Shown in pieces: positions 41,653-50,281 of a DNA stretch of 64,000 bases. The DNA comes from JANNVK01 sp031430435. GTDB lineage: Bacteria > Acidobacteriota > Blastocatellia > Pyrinomonadales > Pyrinomonadaceae. The position numbers and the translations under genes are program-made. The stretch spans positions 21,490 through 85,489 of the forward strand of contig JANPBM010000024.1 of NCBI GenBank assembly GCA_031430435.1, in the 5' to 3' direction. The notes beneath the pieces are model-generated. The model ran no database searches. It saw nothing but the letters and a program-made list of their open reading frames with translations, and was not told where the DNA came from. Numbering within the stretch: position 1 is the stretch's first letter; each line of letters starts with the position of its first letter.

Positions 41653-43670
41653 GTTTTATCTTTCCCTGATGATTTATTTTTTGCTTCGTCTTTCGGCTTC
41701 GCTTCTTTTAAAGTTTTCGAGTCTTTCGAGTCTTTTGAATCTTTTGTTTCCCCCGAATTTTTTGATTCCTTGACCGGTTTATTTTCGGCAACCTCGGTTT
41801 TAGTCGGTTTCGCCGATTTCTCGGACTTCTTATCGTTATTCAGCGTTTTCGGCGCATCGACTTTCTTTACTTTCTCGGCTTTCTCGACCTTATGACCGCC
41901 TTTATCTTCGGTAATCAATTCTGCCGAAGTATTTGGCTTGGTGCCGTCGGCTTCAACGCCTAATTCGGGCAAAATCTGTTCGGCGATTTCACGAAAAATC
42001 GGTGCGGCAACGTGTCCGCCGTCCCGAAATTCGCCTTTCGGTTCATCCAAAACCACAACGATAACAACCGCCGAATTTTCCATCGGAGCAATGCCCGCAA
42101 AAGACGAAACATATTTTTCTTGGTTGATACGTTTCAGTTTTTCGTCGTACTTCCACGCCGTCCCGGTTTTGCCGATGACCGTGTAACCGTTTAGTTGCGC
42201 TCTCACACCTGTTCCCGCTAAAACTACTTTTTGCAACATTTTACGCATTGCAGTCGCAGTTTCGGGCGTGATTACCTGAACCGATTCGGGGGAATTTTGC
42301 GGCAGAATATTTCCGTCCGCTTCTCTGATTTCTTTTATTATGTGCGGCTTGATTCTTATGCCACCGTTGGCAATAGTCGCAAATGCCGAAGCATTTTGCA
42401 AGGTGGTGATACCAATTTCATAACCGAGCGACATCGAAGCCAAAGAATCGGGATTCCAATTTTGAATCGGATGCAAAATCCCGCCGGTTTCAGCCGGAAG
42501 TTCGATGCCGGTCGTTTGCCCGAAACCGAATTTGGTCGCCGTCTCGAAAAAATTTTGTTTACCGACCCGCAAACCCGTCGTAACCGCCGCCACATTGCTC
42601 GAAACAGCAAAGGCTTCCGCGTATGAAATCACGCCGGATTTGTGCGAATCCGCAATTTCGCGGTCGGCTACTTTGATAAATCCTTTGCTGACATCGATTG
42701 TGCCTTCGGGCTTAATCAAACCCGCTTCGATTGCCGATGAATATGTTACCAGCTTAAAGGTCGATCCCGGCGTGTAATAATCTTGAATTGCCCGATTCTT
42801 CAAATTATCCGGCAAAACTTCACCGTATTTATTCGGGTCGAAAGTCGGCACGGTTGCCATCGCCAAAATCTCGCCGTTTTTCGGATTCAAAACGACGGCG
42901 GTTCCCGATTTGGCGTTCGCATTCGCCACACCTCTCGCCAACGCTTGCTCGGTTTTGTATTGAATTCCGTAATCAATCGTTAAAACAACGTCTTTCGGCG
43001 GTTTGCGTCCTTCGGTTTCTTCGCGGTCAAAAACCCTGCCGAGTCGATCTTTGTCTTGATGCACTTCGACCGTTTCGCCGTGCAGATATTTTTCCTGTGA
43101 AAGCTCGATTCCGGCTTGTCCGACTTCTTCGGAATTACTGAAACCGATGATGTGCGAAGCCAAAACGCCGTGCGGATAACTTCGTGTCTGTTCTTCTTTC
43201 CAATGCAAAACATCAAGGTTTAAGTTGTTGATTTTATTGACACTTTCTTCGTCGAGTTTGCGAGCCAGCCAAACAAAACGGCGGTTATTATCTTTGGCTT
43301 TGCGAAGTTCGCCAAAGACTTCGTTCGGTTTCAAATTAAGCGTGTGAGCCACGCGATAAGCAATCGGCTGAACATCGATGTCGGCGATTTCGGTCGGATC
43401 GACAAACAACGATTTCGCTTTCAAACTGATTGCCAAGGCACGTTCCGAACGGTCAAAAATTGTGCCGCGTAACGCTCTGTCTTTAAACTCGTCACGGCGT
43501 TGATTAACCGCTTTTTCGCGTAAATCGCTGTGTTGCGTAACTTGCAAATGCACGAGACGAACGCCGATAACACCAATCCAAACAGTAAAAAACGCGACGA
43601 TAAACATAAACCGCGTAAAGGCAGTTTGGACGGAATTTTGCTTCTTTTTAACAGGTTTGCGTTTTGCCAT
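41649..43670 (-). CDS. ftsI: Class B penicillin-binding protein FtsI/PBP3 with a long charged C-terminal tail
   Basis: 673 residues. One TM anchor (MFIVAFFTVWIGVIGVRLV), pedestal domain, then a transpeptidase domain with S303-T-F-K306 (active serine), SSN at 357-359 and KTG at 501-503. It cross-links septal peptidoglycan with FtsW. From about residue 577 on, the tail is Lys/Asp/Ser/Glu-rich low complexity (KDSKDSKDSKTLKEAK), an unusual extension not needed for catalysis. No PASTA domain. Overlaps murF by 4 bases; ftsL is five bases upstream. Confidence 0.93.
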   Translation of the reverse strand: MAKRKPVKKKQNSVQTAFTRFMFIVAFFTVWIGVIGVRLVHLQVTQHSDLREKAVNQRRDEFKDRALRGTIFDRSERALAISLKAKSLFVDPTEIADIDVQPIAYRVAHTLNLKPNEVFGELRKAKDNNRRFVWLARKLDEESVNKINNLNLDVLHWKEEQTRSYPHGVLASHIIGFSNSEEVGQAGIELSQEKYLHGETVEVHQDKDRLGRVFDREETEGRKPPKDVVLTIDYGIQYKTEQALARGVANANAKSGTAVVLNPKNGEILAMATVPTFDPNKYGEVLPDNLKNRAIQDYYTPGSTFKLVTYSSAIEAGLIKPEGTIDVSKGFIKVADREIADSHKSGVISYAEAFAVSSNVAAVTTGLRVGKQNFFETATKFGFGQTTGIELPAETGGILHPIQNWNPDSLASMSLGYEIGITTLQNASAFATIANGGIRIKPHIIKEIREADGNILPQNSPESVQVITPETATAMRKMLQKVVLAGTGVRAQLNGYTVIGKTGTAWKYDEKLKRINQEKYVSSFAGIAPMENSAVVIVVVLDEPKGEFRDGGHVAAPIFREIAEQILPELGVEADGTKPNTSAELITEDKGGHKVEKAEKVKKVDAPKTLNNDKKSEKSAKPTKTEVAENKPVKESKNSGETKDSKDSKDSKTLKEAKPKDEAKNKSSGKDKT

Positions 43671-43675
43671 GATTT

Positions 43676-44227
43676 TTACTTACCTTTTTTATCGAGTTTT
43701 GCGTCTTGCTTGGTTGAATCGGATTTGCTTGGCTTCTCTTCTTTTTTCGCGTCCTTTGAATCATCGTTTTTGATAATTTCGCTCAATGATTTCGCGGTTT
43801 TAGCTGATTTGTCGTTGTTCGCCGACTTTTCCGATTTTGTATCTTTGGTTGGTTTCGCAAAAGCATTCTTCACTTTTTCTTCCACTTTTTTTTCCACGCC
43901 GGCGATTTGATACGCCACGTTTGAAACTTTTTCCAAGCCGATTCCGCGTGCAACTTTTTCAAGTTCGGAAGGCGAAAATGCGACCTCGCGCGAAACTTTC
44001 AACCGGCGTTGTTCGGTTTGCAAATCATCGCGCTGTTTACGAAGTTCGGAATTTTTCATACCGAGTGAAATGGCGGAAAAATGTTGTCGGGCGGCAAAGA
44101 AAAAACCAATCACCAAAATTCCGCCGCAGAGCAACGTCAGAAAACAATAACGCCACGGAATCGGGTCGCGTTCACGGCGAACACGCTCATTTTTTTCATT
44201 TTGCGGCAAATTTCTTTTTTTCATCAC
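43676..44227 (-). CDS. ftsL: FtsL-like divisome protein with charged tail
   Basis: 183 residues. A cytoplasmic tail, one TM segment (YCFLTLLCGGILVIGFFFAA), then a short heptad coiled coil (LRKQRDDLQTEQRRLK), as in FtsL. The C-terminal half is Lys/Asp/Ser-rich low complexity (SKDAKKEEKPSKSD), like the tail of ftsI next to it. FtsL forms a coiled-coil complex with FtsB and FtsQ and regulates FtsWI. The name rests on gene order plus topology; identity is weakly conserved in this family. Confidence 0.8.
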   Translation of the reverse strand: MMKKRNLPQNEKNERVRRERDPIPWRYCFLTLLCGGILVIGFFFAARQHFSAISLGMKNSELRKQRDDLQTEQRRLKVSREVAFSPSELEKVARGIGLEKVSNVAYQIAGVEKKVEEKVKNAFAKPTKDTKSEKSANNDKSAKTAKSLSEIIKNDDSKDAKKEEKPSKSDSTKQDAKLDKKGK

Positions 44228-44233
44228 AGAGTT

Positions 44234-45166
44234 TTAAGTAAGTTTTCGGCACACGCGAAGTTTGGCGCTTCGCGCACGCGGGTTTTCGTCGATTTCAACT
44301 TCGTTCGGCACGACAGGTTTGCGTGTCAAAATTTCAATTTTCTTTTCTGCTCCGCAAAAACACTGCGGAAATTTCGGCGGACAAGTACACTTTCCGGCAA
44401 ATTTTTGGAACGCTTGCTTGATAATTCTGTCTTCGAGCGAATGAAAACTGATTATCGCCAATCGTCCGTTCGGTTTCAATTTATTGATACAATCAACGGT
44501 AAACTGTTGTAAAATATCGAGTTCGCCGTTGACGGCAATTCGCAACGCTTGAAAAGTTCGCGTCGCAGGGTGAATTTTTTCCTTGCTTTTTGAGTTTCCG
44601 ATTAAACGGACAAGTTGCTTAGTCGTTTGAACGGGTTCGCCCAGTTCGCGTTTTTCGACAATGTTTCGGGCAATTCGGCGTGAAAATCTTTCTTCGCCGT
44701 ATTCGTAAATAATTCGGGCAATTTCAAATTCGGAAAGCGTTTCGAGCAATTCGGCGGCGGTCGGGTTGTCCGAATTCGCGTCCATTCGCATATCCAGCGG
44801 AGCGTCGAACCGAAAACTGAAACCGCGCGTTTCGCTGTCGAACTGCAAAGACGAAACCCCCAAATCGGCTAAAATACCGTCAACTTGCTCTGTAATAACT
44901 TGCTTAATTTCAGAGAAATTAGCGTGAATAACGCTGAAATCATCGCCGAATTTTGCCAAGCGTGTTTTCGCAAGTTCAATCGCTTCAAGGTCTTGGTCGA
45001 TTCCGACAACTTTTGCGCCTGTCGTCAAAACGGCTTCCGAGTGTCCGCCTAAACCGAGCGTGGCATCGACAAAAGTTTCGCCTCGCTTCGGGTTTAGAAA
45101 TTCTAAACATTCGGCAAGCAAGACAGATGTGTGTATATTTTCGCTGTTTGTTTTTTGCACGTTCAA
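44234..45166 (-). CDS. rsmH: 16S rRNA m4C1402 methyltransferase RsmH
   Basis: 310 residues. HTSVLLAECLEFL, FVDATLGLGGHSEAVL (SAM motif), ILADLGVSSLQFD, GFSFRFDAPLDMRMD and CTCPPKFPQCFCG are diagnostic. It methylates N4 of C1402 in 16S rRNA. It is the first gene of this dcw run; mraZ, the usual gene before it, is absent and replaced by a long noncoding region. Confidence 0.97.
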   Translation of the reverse strand: MNVQKTNSENIHTSVLLAECLEFLNPKRGETFVDATLGLGGHSEAVLTTGAKVVGIDQDLEAIELAKTRLAKFGDDFSVIHANFSEIKQVITEQVDGILADLGVSSLQFDSETRGFSFRFDAPLDMRMDANSDNPTAAELLETLSEFEIARIIYEYGEERFSRRIARNIVEKRELGEPVQTTKQLVRLIGNSKSKEKIHPATRTFQALRIAVNGELDILQQFTVDCINKLKPNGRLAIISFHSLEDRIIKQAFQKFAGKCTCPPKFPQCFCGAEKKIEILTRKPVVPNEVEIDENPRARSAKLRVCRKLT

Positions 45167-45560
45167 AGAGCCTGAAAATCACGGTTGCTTGAAAGCCTGC
45201 ACCGGAATAAAAATGTAAAATTATTTAGTTATGCTTCGGAAATAACTTATAGGAGAGTGTTATTATTTCCTGTCAGCCTTTGAATTTTGGGGGTTAGTGC
45301 TTAAAACCTTGAGTAAAACATTAGGTTAGACCTTAAACACATTTATTTATTCACTAAAACCACCTTTAAGATAGCCTTTTCAATCACTTAGAAAAAATCT
45401 TACGACTATTTTTTTTGTCTGTCAAGCCTTTTTTCACATTTTTTCCACAGGCTTAATTATTCAAGTGCTTAAGACGCGACTTAATGTCCGATAAATTTCA
45501 GATAAAACAATACATTGTCGTTTCCTTGCATTTTTTTTTCTTTAAGTTAAAGTTTTTATA
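45167..45560. other. Long noncoding region between rsmH and the ZIP transporter gene
   Basis: 394 bases with no convincing gene in either direction. It must hold promoters for rsmH (dcw cluster, minus strand) and for the ZIP gene (plus strand). It contains two GTGCTTAA words (45297 and 45465), AT-rich tracts, a GGGGG run (near 45288), and T-rich stretches, all compatible with regulation but without a clear site. I see no MraZ box cluster and no mraZ gene. Confidence 0.6.
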
Positions 45561-46370
45561 ATGAATTCCGACTCTCTTCAACTTTTAATTCTCGGCTTGA
45601 TTGCCGCATCAGCCAATGTTTTGGGCGGAATAATCCTTTTTCCGTCGGGTATTTACACAAAATATAAAAATCATTTGAAATATGTTTTGGCATTGGGCGC
45701 CGGATTTATGCTTGCCGTAACATTTATTGAAATTTTACCGAATGTTTTTGAACTTTGGAAAAATATCGGAGCGCAGGACAACGGCGAAACTTTTATTTTT
45801 CCGATGATGTTGGTTTTAGCCGGCTATCTTTTGACGCAATTTTTTGAACACACAATTGCTCCGCACATTCATTTGGGCGAAGAAGTTCATCATTGCGAAG
45901 AGCATATTATTTCCTCAAAATCGGCTTACACGGCAATCGGCGGACTTTTGATGCACACGTTTTTCGACGGTGTTTCTATTGCGGCGGCTTCGCAGGTAAA
46001 TTTCAAGGTCGGTTTTTTAGTTTTTATTTCGATATTTCTGCACAAATTTCCCGAAGGATTTACGGTCGCATCGTTGATAGTGGCAAGCGGAAAAGGATTC
46101 AAACAAGTATTGATTGCGACATCAATCGTCGGGCTGACAACCTTAATCGGCGTGTCAGTTTACGTTTTTGTCGGTGCAAGCATCGGATTTTCGTTGATTT
46201 ACGCGTTGCCGGTGGCGAGCGGTGTGATGATTTATGTCGCTGCCAGCGATTTGATTCCCGAAGTCAATCATCACGGCGGAAAACGTCCGATTATTTCGCT
46301 TTTTGTGTTCGCGGGCGTTGCTTTATTCTTCGCTTTGCATTATGTTTTGCATACAGCCTTAGAAAATTAA
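45561..46370 (+). CDS. ZIP family metal cation transporter
   Basis: 269 residues with about eight hydrophobic segments. ZIP signature pieces include a His-rich loop (IHLGEEVHHCEEH), the metal path HTFFDGVSIAAA (HxxxD) and HKFPEGFTVASL (HxxxEG), so it probably brings in Zn2+ or another divalent cation. It is divergent from rsmH. Confidence 0.93.
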   Translation: MNSDSLQLLILGLIAASANVLGGIILFPSGIYTKYKNHLKYVLALGAGFMLAVTFIEILPNVFELWKNIGAQDNGETFIFPMMLVLAGYLLTQFFEHTIAPHIHLGEEVHHCEEHIISSKSAYTAIGGLLMHTFFDGVSIAAASQVNFKVGFLVFISIFLHKFPEGFTVASLIVASGKGFKQVLIATSIVGLTTLIGVSVYVFVGASIGFSLIYALPVASGVMIYVAASDLIPEVNHHGGKRPIISLFVFAGVALFFALHYVLHTALEN

Positions 46371-46419
46371 AACCTCATCATATTTTTTTCGTAAAAGTGT
46401 GTCGGATTTGACTGAAAAT

Positions 46420-47286
46420 ATGAAATTACGTCGGACAATTACAACATTTATCTTCGTTATTTTGGCGAATTCGGCTGTGTTTGCTCAAGCAAAACCTTTT
46501 TCGGTAAACGAATCGCCGTTGCCTGCCCCGACCGCTATGGTCAATGATTACGCAAACATTATCGAAGACGGAGCGCAAGCTCAAATCGAACAAAAACTGC
46601 GTGATTTCAAAGCAAAAACGAATCCGTCGGTTGAAATTGCGGTCGTCACGATTAAAACAACCGGCGACCGTCCGATTTTCGATTATTCGATGGCAGTTGC
46701 GCGAGGTTGGAAAATCGGCTCGAAAGACGACGACAATCCGAGTGCTTTGGTGGTGATTGCGGTTGACGACCGAAAGTATTTTACGCAAGTCAGCAAAGAT
46801 TTGGAAGACGAATTAACCGACGGAATTTCGGGGCAACTGCAACGCCAATATCTTGTTCCGGCGTTCAAACAAGCCAATTACACCAAAGGAATAAGCGACA
46901 CGATTGACGCTTATATCAAAACCATCGAGGAGCGTAAAAGCGATCCTTCGGCAAATTCGACCGAATCGAGTAAAGAATCCGGCGGACTTTCATCCATCTG
47001 TTTAGTGGCGATTTGTTTGATAATTTTAGTCGTCTTTTTACTCGTAATTTTCAGTCGCGGCGGCGGAAATAATGGAAACGGCGGCGGAAGCGGCGGAGAT
47101 AAAGATCGTTGGCGAAGCGGCGGTTTCGGCGGAAATACGAGCAGCGGCATCGGGTCTGCAATTATTTGGGGAAGCAGCGGCGATTCGTCCGATTCCGGTT
47201 GGGGAAGTTCCGGCGGCGGAAGCGATTGGGGCGGATTTGGCGGCGGCGGTGATTTCGGCGGCGGCGGAAGTGGCGGCGATTGGTAG
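46420..47286 (+). CDS. Secreted/membrane TPM-domain protein with Gly-rich tail
   Basis: About 288 residues from ATG 46420. Signal peptide (MKLRRTITTFIFVILANSAVFAQA), then a TPM/YgcG-like domain at residues about 35-170 (VNDYANIIEDGAQAQIEQKL, SVEIAVVTIK, and the ALVVIAVDDRKYF block). One TM segment (SSICLVAICLIILVVFLLVIF) follows, then a Gly-rich low-complexity tail (GGGGDFGGGGSGGDW). TPM proteins often pair with LemA proteins, and a LemA gene lies about 1.2 kb further on. Function in envelope quality control is inferred from plant TLP18.3. Confidence 0.85.
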   Translation: MKLRRTITTFIFVILANSAVFAQAKPFSVNESPLPAPTAMVNDYANIIEDGAQAQIEQKLRDFKAKTNPSVEIAVVTIKTTGDRPIFDYSMAVARGWKIGSKDDDNPSALVVIAVDDRKYFTQVSKDLEDELTDGISGQLQRQYLVPAFKQANYTKGISDTIDAYIKTIEERKSDPSANSTESSKESGGLSSICLVAICLIILVVFLLVIFSRGGGNNGNGGGSGGDKDRWRSGGFGGNTSSGIGSAIIWGSSGDSSDSGWGSSGGGSDWGGFGGGGDFGGGGSGGDW

Positions 47287-47305
47287 ATTTTAAGGTAAAC
47301 ACAGA

Positions 47306-47650
47306 ATGGATATAGAGCAAAAAATAATTAAAGTTGAACGAAAAGTTAAAGGCATCGAGGAAGCGATTGAACTGCTGACAAAATTAACAGACAGCCACAA
47401 TGACAGACTGTTCGACTCTATCAAGGAAGATGAGAATCTAAGCGAGAAAATTAACGCCTTAGTTGATGCACAAATTCGGACTGACGATAAAATTGCGGCT
47501 TTGGCTGATGCACAAACTCGGACTGACGATAAAATTGCGGCTTTGGCTGATGCACAAAACAAAACTGATGATAGGTTTGCATTGCTGCTTGAAAAATTAA
47601 CCGTATTTGCTGATTCAACAAATCAAAGACTTATCAGTTTGGAAAAATAA
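47306..47650 (+). CDS. Coiled-coil protein with 14-residue repeats
   Basis: 114 residues, predicted to be a long helical coiled coil. A 14-residue unit (ADAQTRTDDKIAAL) occurs three times in a row (residues about 53-93). The unit is 42 bp at the DNA level and two copies are almost identical, so copy number can change without frameshift. No signal peptide. It lies between TPM and the nucleotidyltransferase gene, with short gaps, but its role is unknown. Confidence 0.75.
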   Translation: MDIEQKIIKVERKVKGIEEAIELLTKLTDSHNDRLFDSIKEDENLSEKINALVDAQIRTDDKIAALADAQTRTDDKIAALADAQNKTDDRFALLLEKLTVFADSTNQRLISLEK

Positions 47651-47655
47651 AATTT

Positions 47656-48384
47656 ATGTCTTTCGCGCTACAACAATTTGAGAATTTTATCGATGACGTA
47701 AAGGCGACGCACGGCGAAAATCTTGCGTCTGTGATTCTTTACGGTTCGGCGGCGGCGGGCGATTTTGTCGCACAGGCATCGGATTACAATTTGCTGATTG
47801 CATTGCGCGAAATTCGTCCGAAAGATTTGCGTAACGCCCAAGCACCGATGCGTGAATGGCAAAAAATGGGGCATCCGTTGCCGATTTATTTCACGGTTTC
47901 GGAACTGCAAAACGCGGCGGATGTTTTCCCGATCGAATTTCACCAGATGGAACGCGCGCGAAAGGTTTTATACGGCGATGATGTTTTGCGTGATTTACGG
48001 ATTTCAGACGAATTTTTACGCCATCAAACCGAATATGAATTACGCAGTAAGTTATTGCAGTTACGCCGTTTATACATTCCGGCATCGGCTTCGGTCGTAA
48101 ATTTATGCGGATTAATGTCGGAAAGTTTAACGAGTTTTGCGTCGTTGTTTCGAGCAGTTTTATTGTTGCACGATGTAAAATCGCCGATTACGAAACGCGA
48201 GATTGTTTCGGCAACCGCAAACCGTTTAAGGTTAGACAAAACGCCGTTTGAAAAAATATTTGAGATCCGTGAAAGTTCTGCATCCAACCCACTTGATGAA
48301 GTTTCCGCGAATCAAATTTTCGCCGATTATATGCGAGAAATCGAGCGTGTGATTGATGCAGTTGACAAGATACGAAAATCGTAA
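47656..48384 (+). CDS. Nucleotidyltransferase-fold protein with a degenerate active site
   Basis: 242 residues. The N-terminal LYGSAAAGDFVAQASDYNLL is the nucleotidyltransferase motif (GS, then D-h-D/E), but the second acidic residue is Asn (SDYNLL), so it is probably inactive. The C-terminal part is all-helical. It may bind nucleotide or act as a sensor; alternatively, the substitution may keep some activity. It follows the coiled-coil gene by a few bases, so it is likely in the same unit. Confidence 0.78.
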   Translation: MSFALQQFENFIDDVKATHGENLASVILYGSAAAGDFVAQASDYNLLIALREIRPKDLRNAQAPMREWQKMGHPLPIYFTVSELQNAADVFPIEFHQMERARKVLYGDDVLRDLRISDEFLRHQTEYELRSKLLQLRRLYIPASASVVNLCGLMSESLTSFASLFRAVLLLHDVKSPITKREIVSATANRLRLDKTPFEKIFEIRESSASNPLDEVSANQIFADYMREIERVIDAVDKIRKS

Positions 48385-48466
48385 ACGGTTGATTGATAAA
48401 GGTTTGTAAGCCGATAACCAATCAACGAACAATTAACAATTAACTTTTTATGAGGAGAAAAGGAAA

Positions 48467-49090
48467 ATGAAAAAGACACTTTTATTAACAATAATTTTGG
48501 TTGCCGCGTTTAGTTTCAGCGGTTGCAATTACAATTCTTTGACAGCGGGACAGCAAGGAATTAAGGGGAAATGGGCAAATGTTGAAAGCAATTTACAACG
48601 CCGTGCCGATTTAGTGCCGAATTTAGTTGAAGCCGCAAAAATGGCTGGAATCCAAGAGCAAGAAGTTTTCGGACAAATTGCCGATGCACGTTCTAAACTG
48701 CTCGGAGGAGGAACTGCAATTCCTCCTGCCGATACGCCTGAACAACGTCAAGCAACCATTGAAGCAAGCAATAGTTTCGGCGGAACAATCGGCAGACTTT
48801 TAAGTTTGCAGGAAAGCTATCCGCAACTTCGCTCGAACGAATCATTTTTGAAATTGCAAGACGAACTTTCAAGTACTGAAAATCGTTTGAACGTTGCCCG
48901 TATTGATTATAGTGAAGCCGTAACCAAATATAATACGGAAAGAAATGCGTTTCCCGGGGTTTTGACTGCAAGCATTTTCGGCTTTAAAGAAGAACCTTAC
49001 TTCAAAGCTGAAGAAAGTGCAAAAACTGCTCCAAAAATCAATTCGGATTCGTTGCGAAAAGCACCTGCAACTGCTCCGGTAAATAAATAA
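48467..49090 (+). CDS. LemA family lipoprotein
   Basis: 207 residues. The N-terminus ends in FSFSGC, a lipobox, so it is probably lipid-anchored rather than TM-anchored as usual. The LemA core is GIKGKWANVESNLQRRADLV and PNLVEAAK. The function of LemA is unclear, though it often lies with TPM-domain proteins (here at 46420). A good Shine-Dalgarno (AGGAGAAAAGG) precedes ATG 48467. A strong terminator follows. Confidence 0.9.
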   Translation: MKKTLLLTIILVAAFSFSGCNYNSLTAGQQGIKGKWANVESNLQRRADLVPNLVEAAKMAGIQEQEVFGQIADARSKLLGGGTAIPPADTPEQRQATIEASNSFGGTIGRLLSLQESYPQLRSNESFLKLQDELSSTENRLNVARIDYSEAVTKYNTERNAFPGVLTASIFGFKEEPYFKAEESAKTAPKINSDSLRKAPATAPVNK

Positions 49091-49111
49091 TTCAGAGTTT
49101 ATCAAACTTAA

Positions 49112-49148
49112 AAAAAGCCGCGAAAGTTAACTTTCGCGGCTCTTTTTG
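49112..49148 (+). terminator. Bidirectional terminator
   Basis: A perfect palindrome AGCCGCGAAAGTTAACTTTCGCGGCT (49116-49141) flanked by A-runs and T-runs, so it can stop both the LemA transcript and the convergent transcript of the beta-barrel gene. Confidence 0.9.
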
Positions 49149-49170
49149 TTTGTGAAGCGTGAGAATTTAT

Positions 49171-49791
49171 CTAATGAAAAACTATTCCGAAACCGGCTCT
49201 TAATCGATTTTCCTTTGTTTTAAAAAACGCGGGATTGTAGTCTATTTGAATTAAGCGAATTGAGAATTTCTTCTTGATTCTTAAATCTACTCCGCCACCA
49301 ACTGCTAACGAGAGACCACTATTTGATTCCTTACACATAGGCAATAAAGGGCACGCTGAAGATTGCACAGTTACTTTACTTGCGGATATTCCAACCAAGG
49401 CATGAGCAAACGGAGAAAATCGCTTTGATTTTTTATTATCTTTTATTTGAATTCCACCAAAAAAATTGTATATATTTGATTTAATTCTCCCTGTAGTAAT
49501 AATAGGCGAAACGATTTTAACGCTGTAGTCTTTGTAATGTCCTGAAAAATCAGCTTTTAAGCCAATAAATCGTTTAAAATTGTAGGTCGCTGAGACATTC
49601 AATCCGCTAAAGGCTTTGATTCCATCGGGCGAATCGGAATTTTCTATCCGACTTGGATCAAGCAGTGAATTTTCTGAATAACCTGCGAAAACTTCATATT
49701 TATGATATTCATCTTTTGACGTTTGATTTTGCGAAAAGGCAAAGGTTCCCCAAAGCACGATAAAGACCGTGCAAGTTATTATTTGTTTCAT
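49171..49791 (-). CDS. Outer-membrane beta-barrel protein
   Basis: 206 residues. Signal peptide (MKQIITCTVFIVLWGTFAFSQ), then an alternating pattern of polar and aromatic residues ending in GFGIVFH, as for 8-stranded OmpA-like barrels with a C-terminal Phe/His. Typical start EVFAGYSENSLLD. Expected in the outer membrane. Follows the small secreted protein gene with 13 bases between. Confidence 0.82.
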   Translation of the reverse strand: MKQIITCTVFIVLWGTFAFSQNQTSKDEYHKYEVFAGYSENSLLDPSRIENSDSPDGIKAFSGLNVSATYNFKRFIGLKADFSGHYKDYSVKIVSPIITTGRIKSNIYNFFGGIQIKDNKKSKRFSPFAHALVGISASKVTVQSSACPLLPMCKESNSGLSLAVGGGVDLRIKKKFSIRLIQIDYNPAFFKTKENRLRAGFGIVFH

Positions 49792-49804
49792 TATCTTCTC
49801 CTGT

Positions 49805-50281
49805 TTATTTGTTGATTTTCACAAAAATTTCTTTAGTTCCGGCGGCGAGAAACGGAACACTAAGTTTTACTTGAGCTTCTCTGACCAATTTTCCGTCTTT
49901 AAGACTCAAACGTTCCTTGAAAGATTCTTTTCGCTTTCCATTTTCGGTTGTGTAGAAAGTTGTTATCAATTTTGAACCTTTGACTTCGGTTTTCGCCTCA
50001 GTTATCGATTGTTTCAGTCCGTCTTTTTGGATTCGACCGTCAAGATATATCTTACTTTCGGTAATATACGGCTTTTGATTCGGATTTGAAACTTCGGTCG
50101 ATTCCTCGGTTATCAACAAAACATTGTCCGTTTTTTCAATTTTGATTTTATGAACGTTTTCCAATGTGGTTGACACCCAATCTCCGACCAAACTGTCGGC
50201 TAAAGATTGTTGTGAACCGGTTTGTCCAAATGAAGCTGTTGCAAATATTATTACGCACAAAACTAACAAGTGAATTTTCAT
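49805..50281 (-). CDS. Small secreted protein of unknown function
   Basis: 158 residues. Signal peptide (HLLVLCVIIFATASFGQ), then a beta-rich region with repeating threonine and lysine residues (lipocalin-like in pattern: LADSLVGDWVST, KIEKTDNVLLITEES). It overlaps the upstream CadC-like regulator gene by four bases, so the regulator probably shares a transcript with it. The target could be envelope, but this is a guess. Confidence 0.72.
   Translation of the reverse strand: MKIHLLVLCVIIFATASFGQTGSQQSLADSLVGDWVSTTLENVHKIKIEKTDNVLLITEESTEVSNPNQKPYITESKIYLDGRIQKDGLKQSITEAKTEVKGSKLITTFYTTENGKRKESFKERLSLKDGKLVREAQVKLSVPFLAAGTKEIFVKINK

Noticed and set aside
43530..43910. Plus-strand frame with Phe/Ser-rich translation opposite ftsL and ftsI
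   Set aside because: Reverse of the Lys-rich tails; a composition artefact.
45167..45560. mraZ or a small RNA gene upstream of rsmH
   Set aside because: No frame with MraZ features and no convincing structured RNA could be seen.
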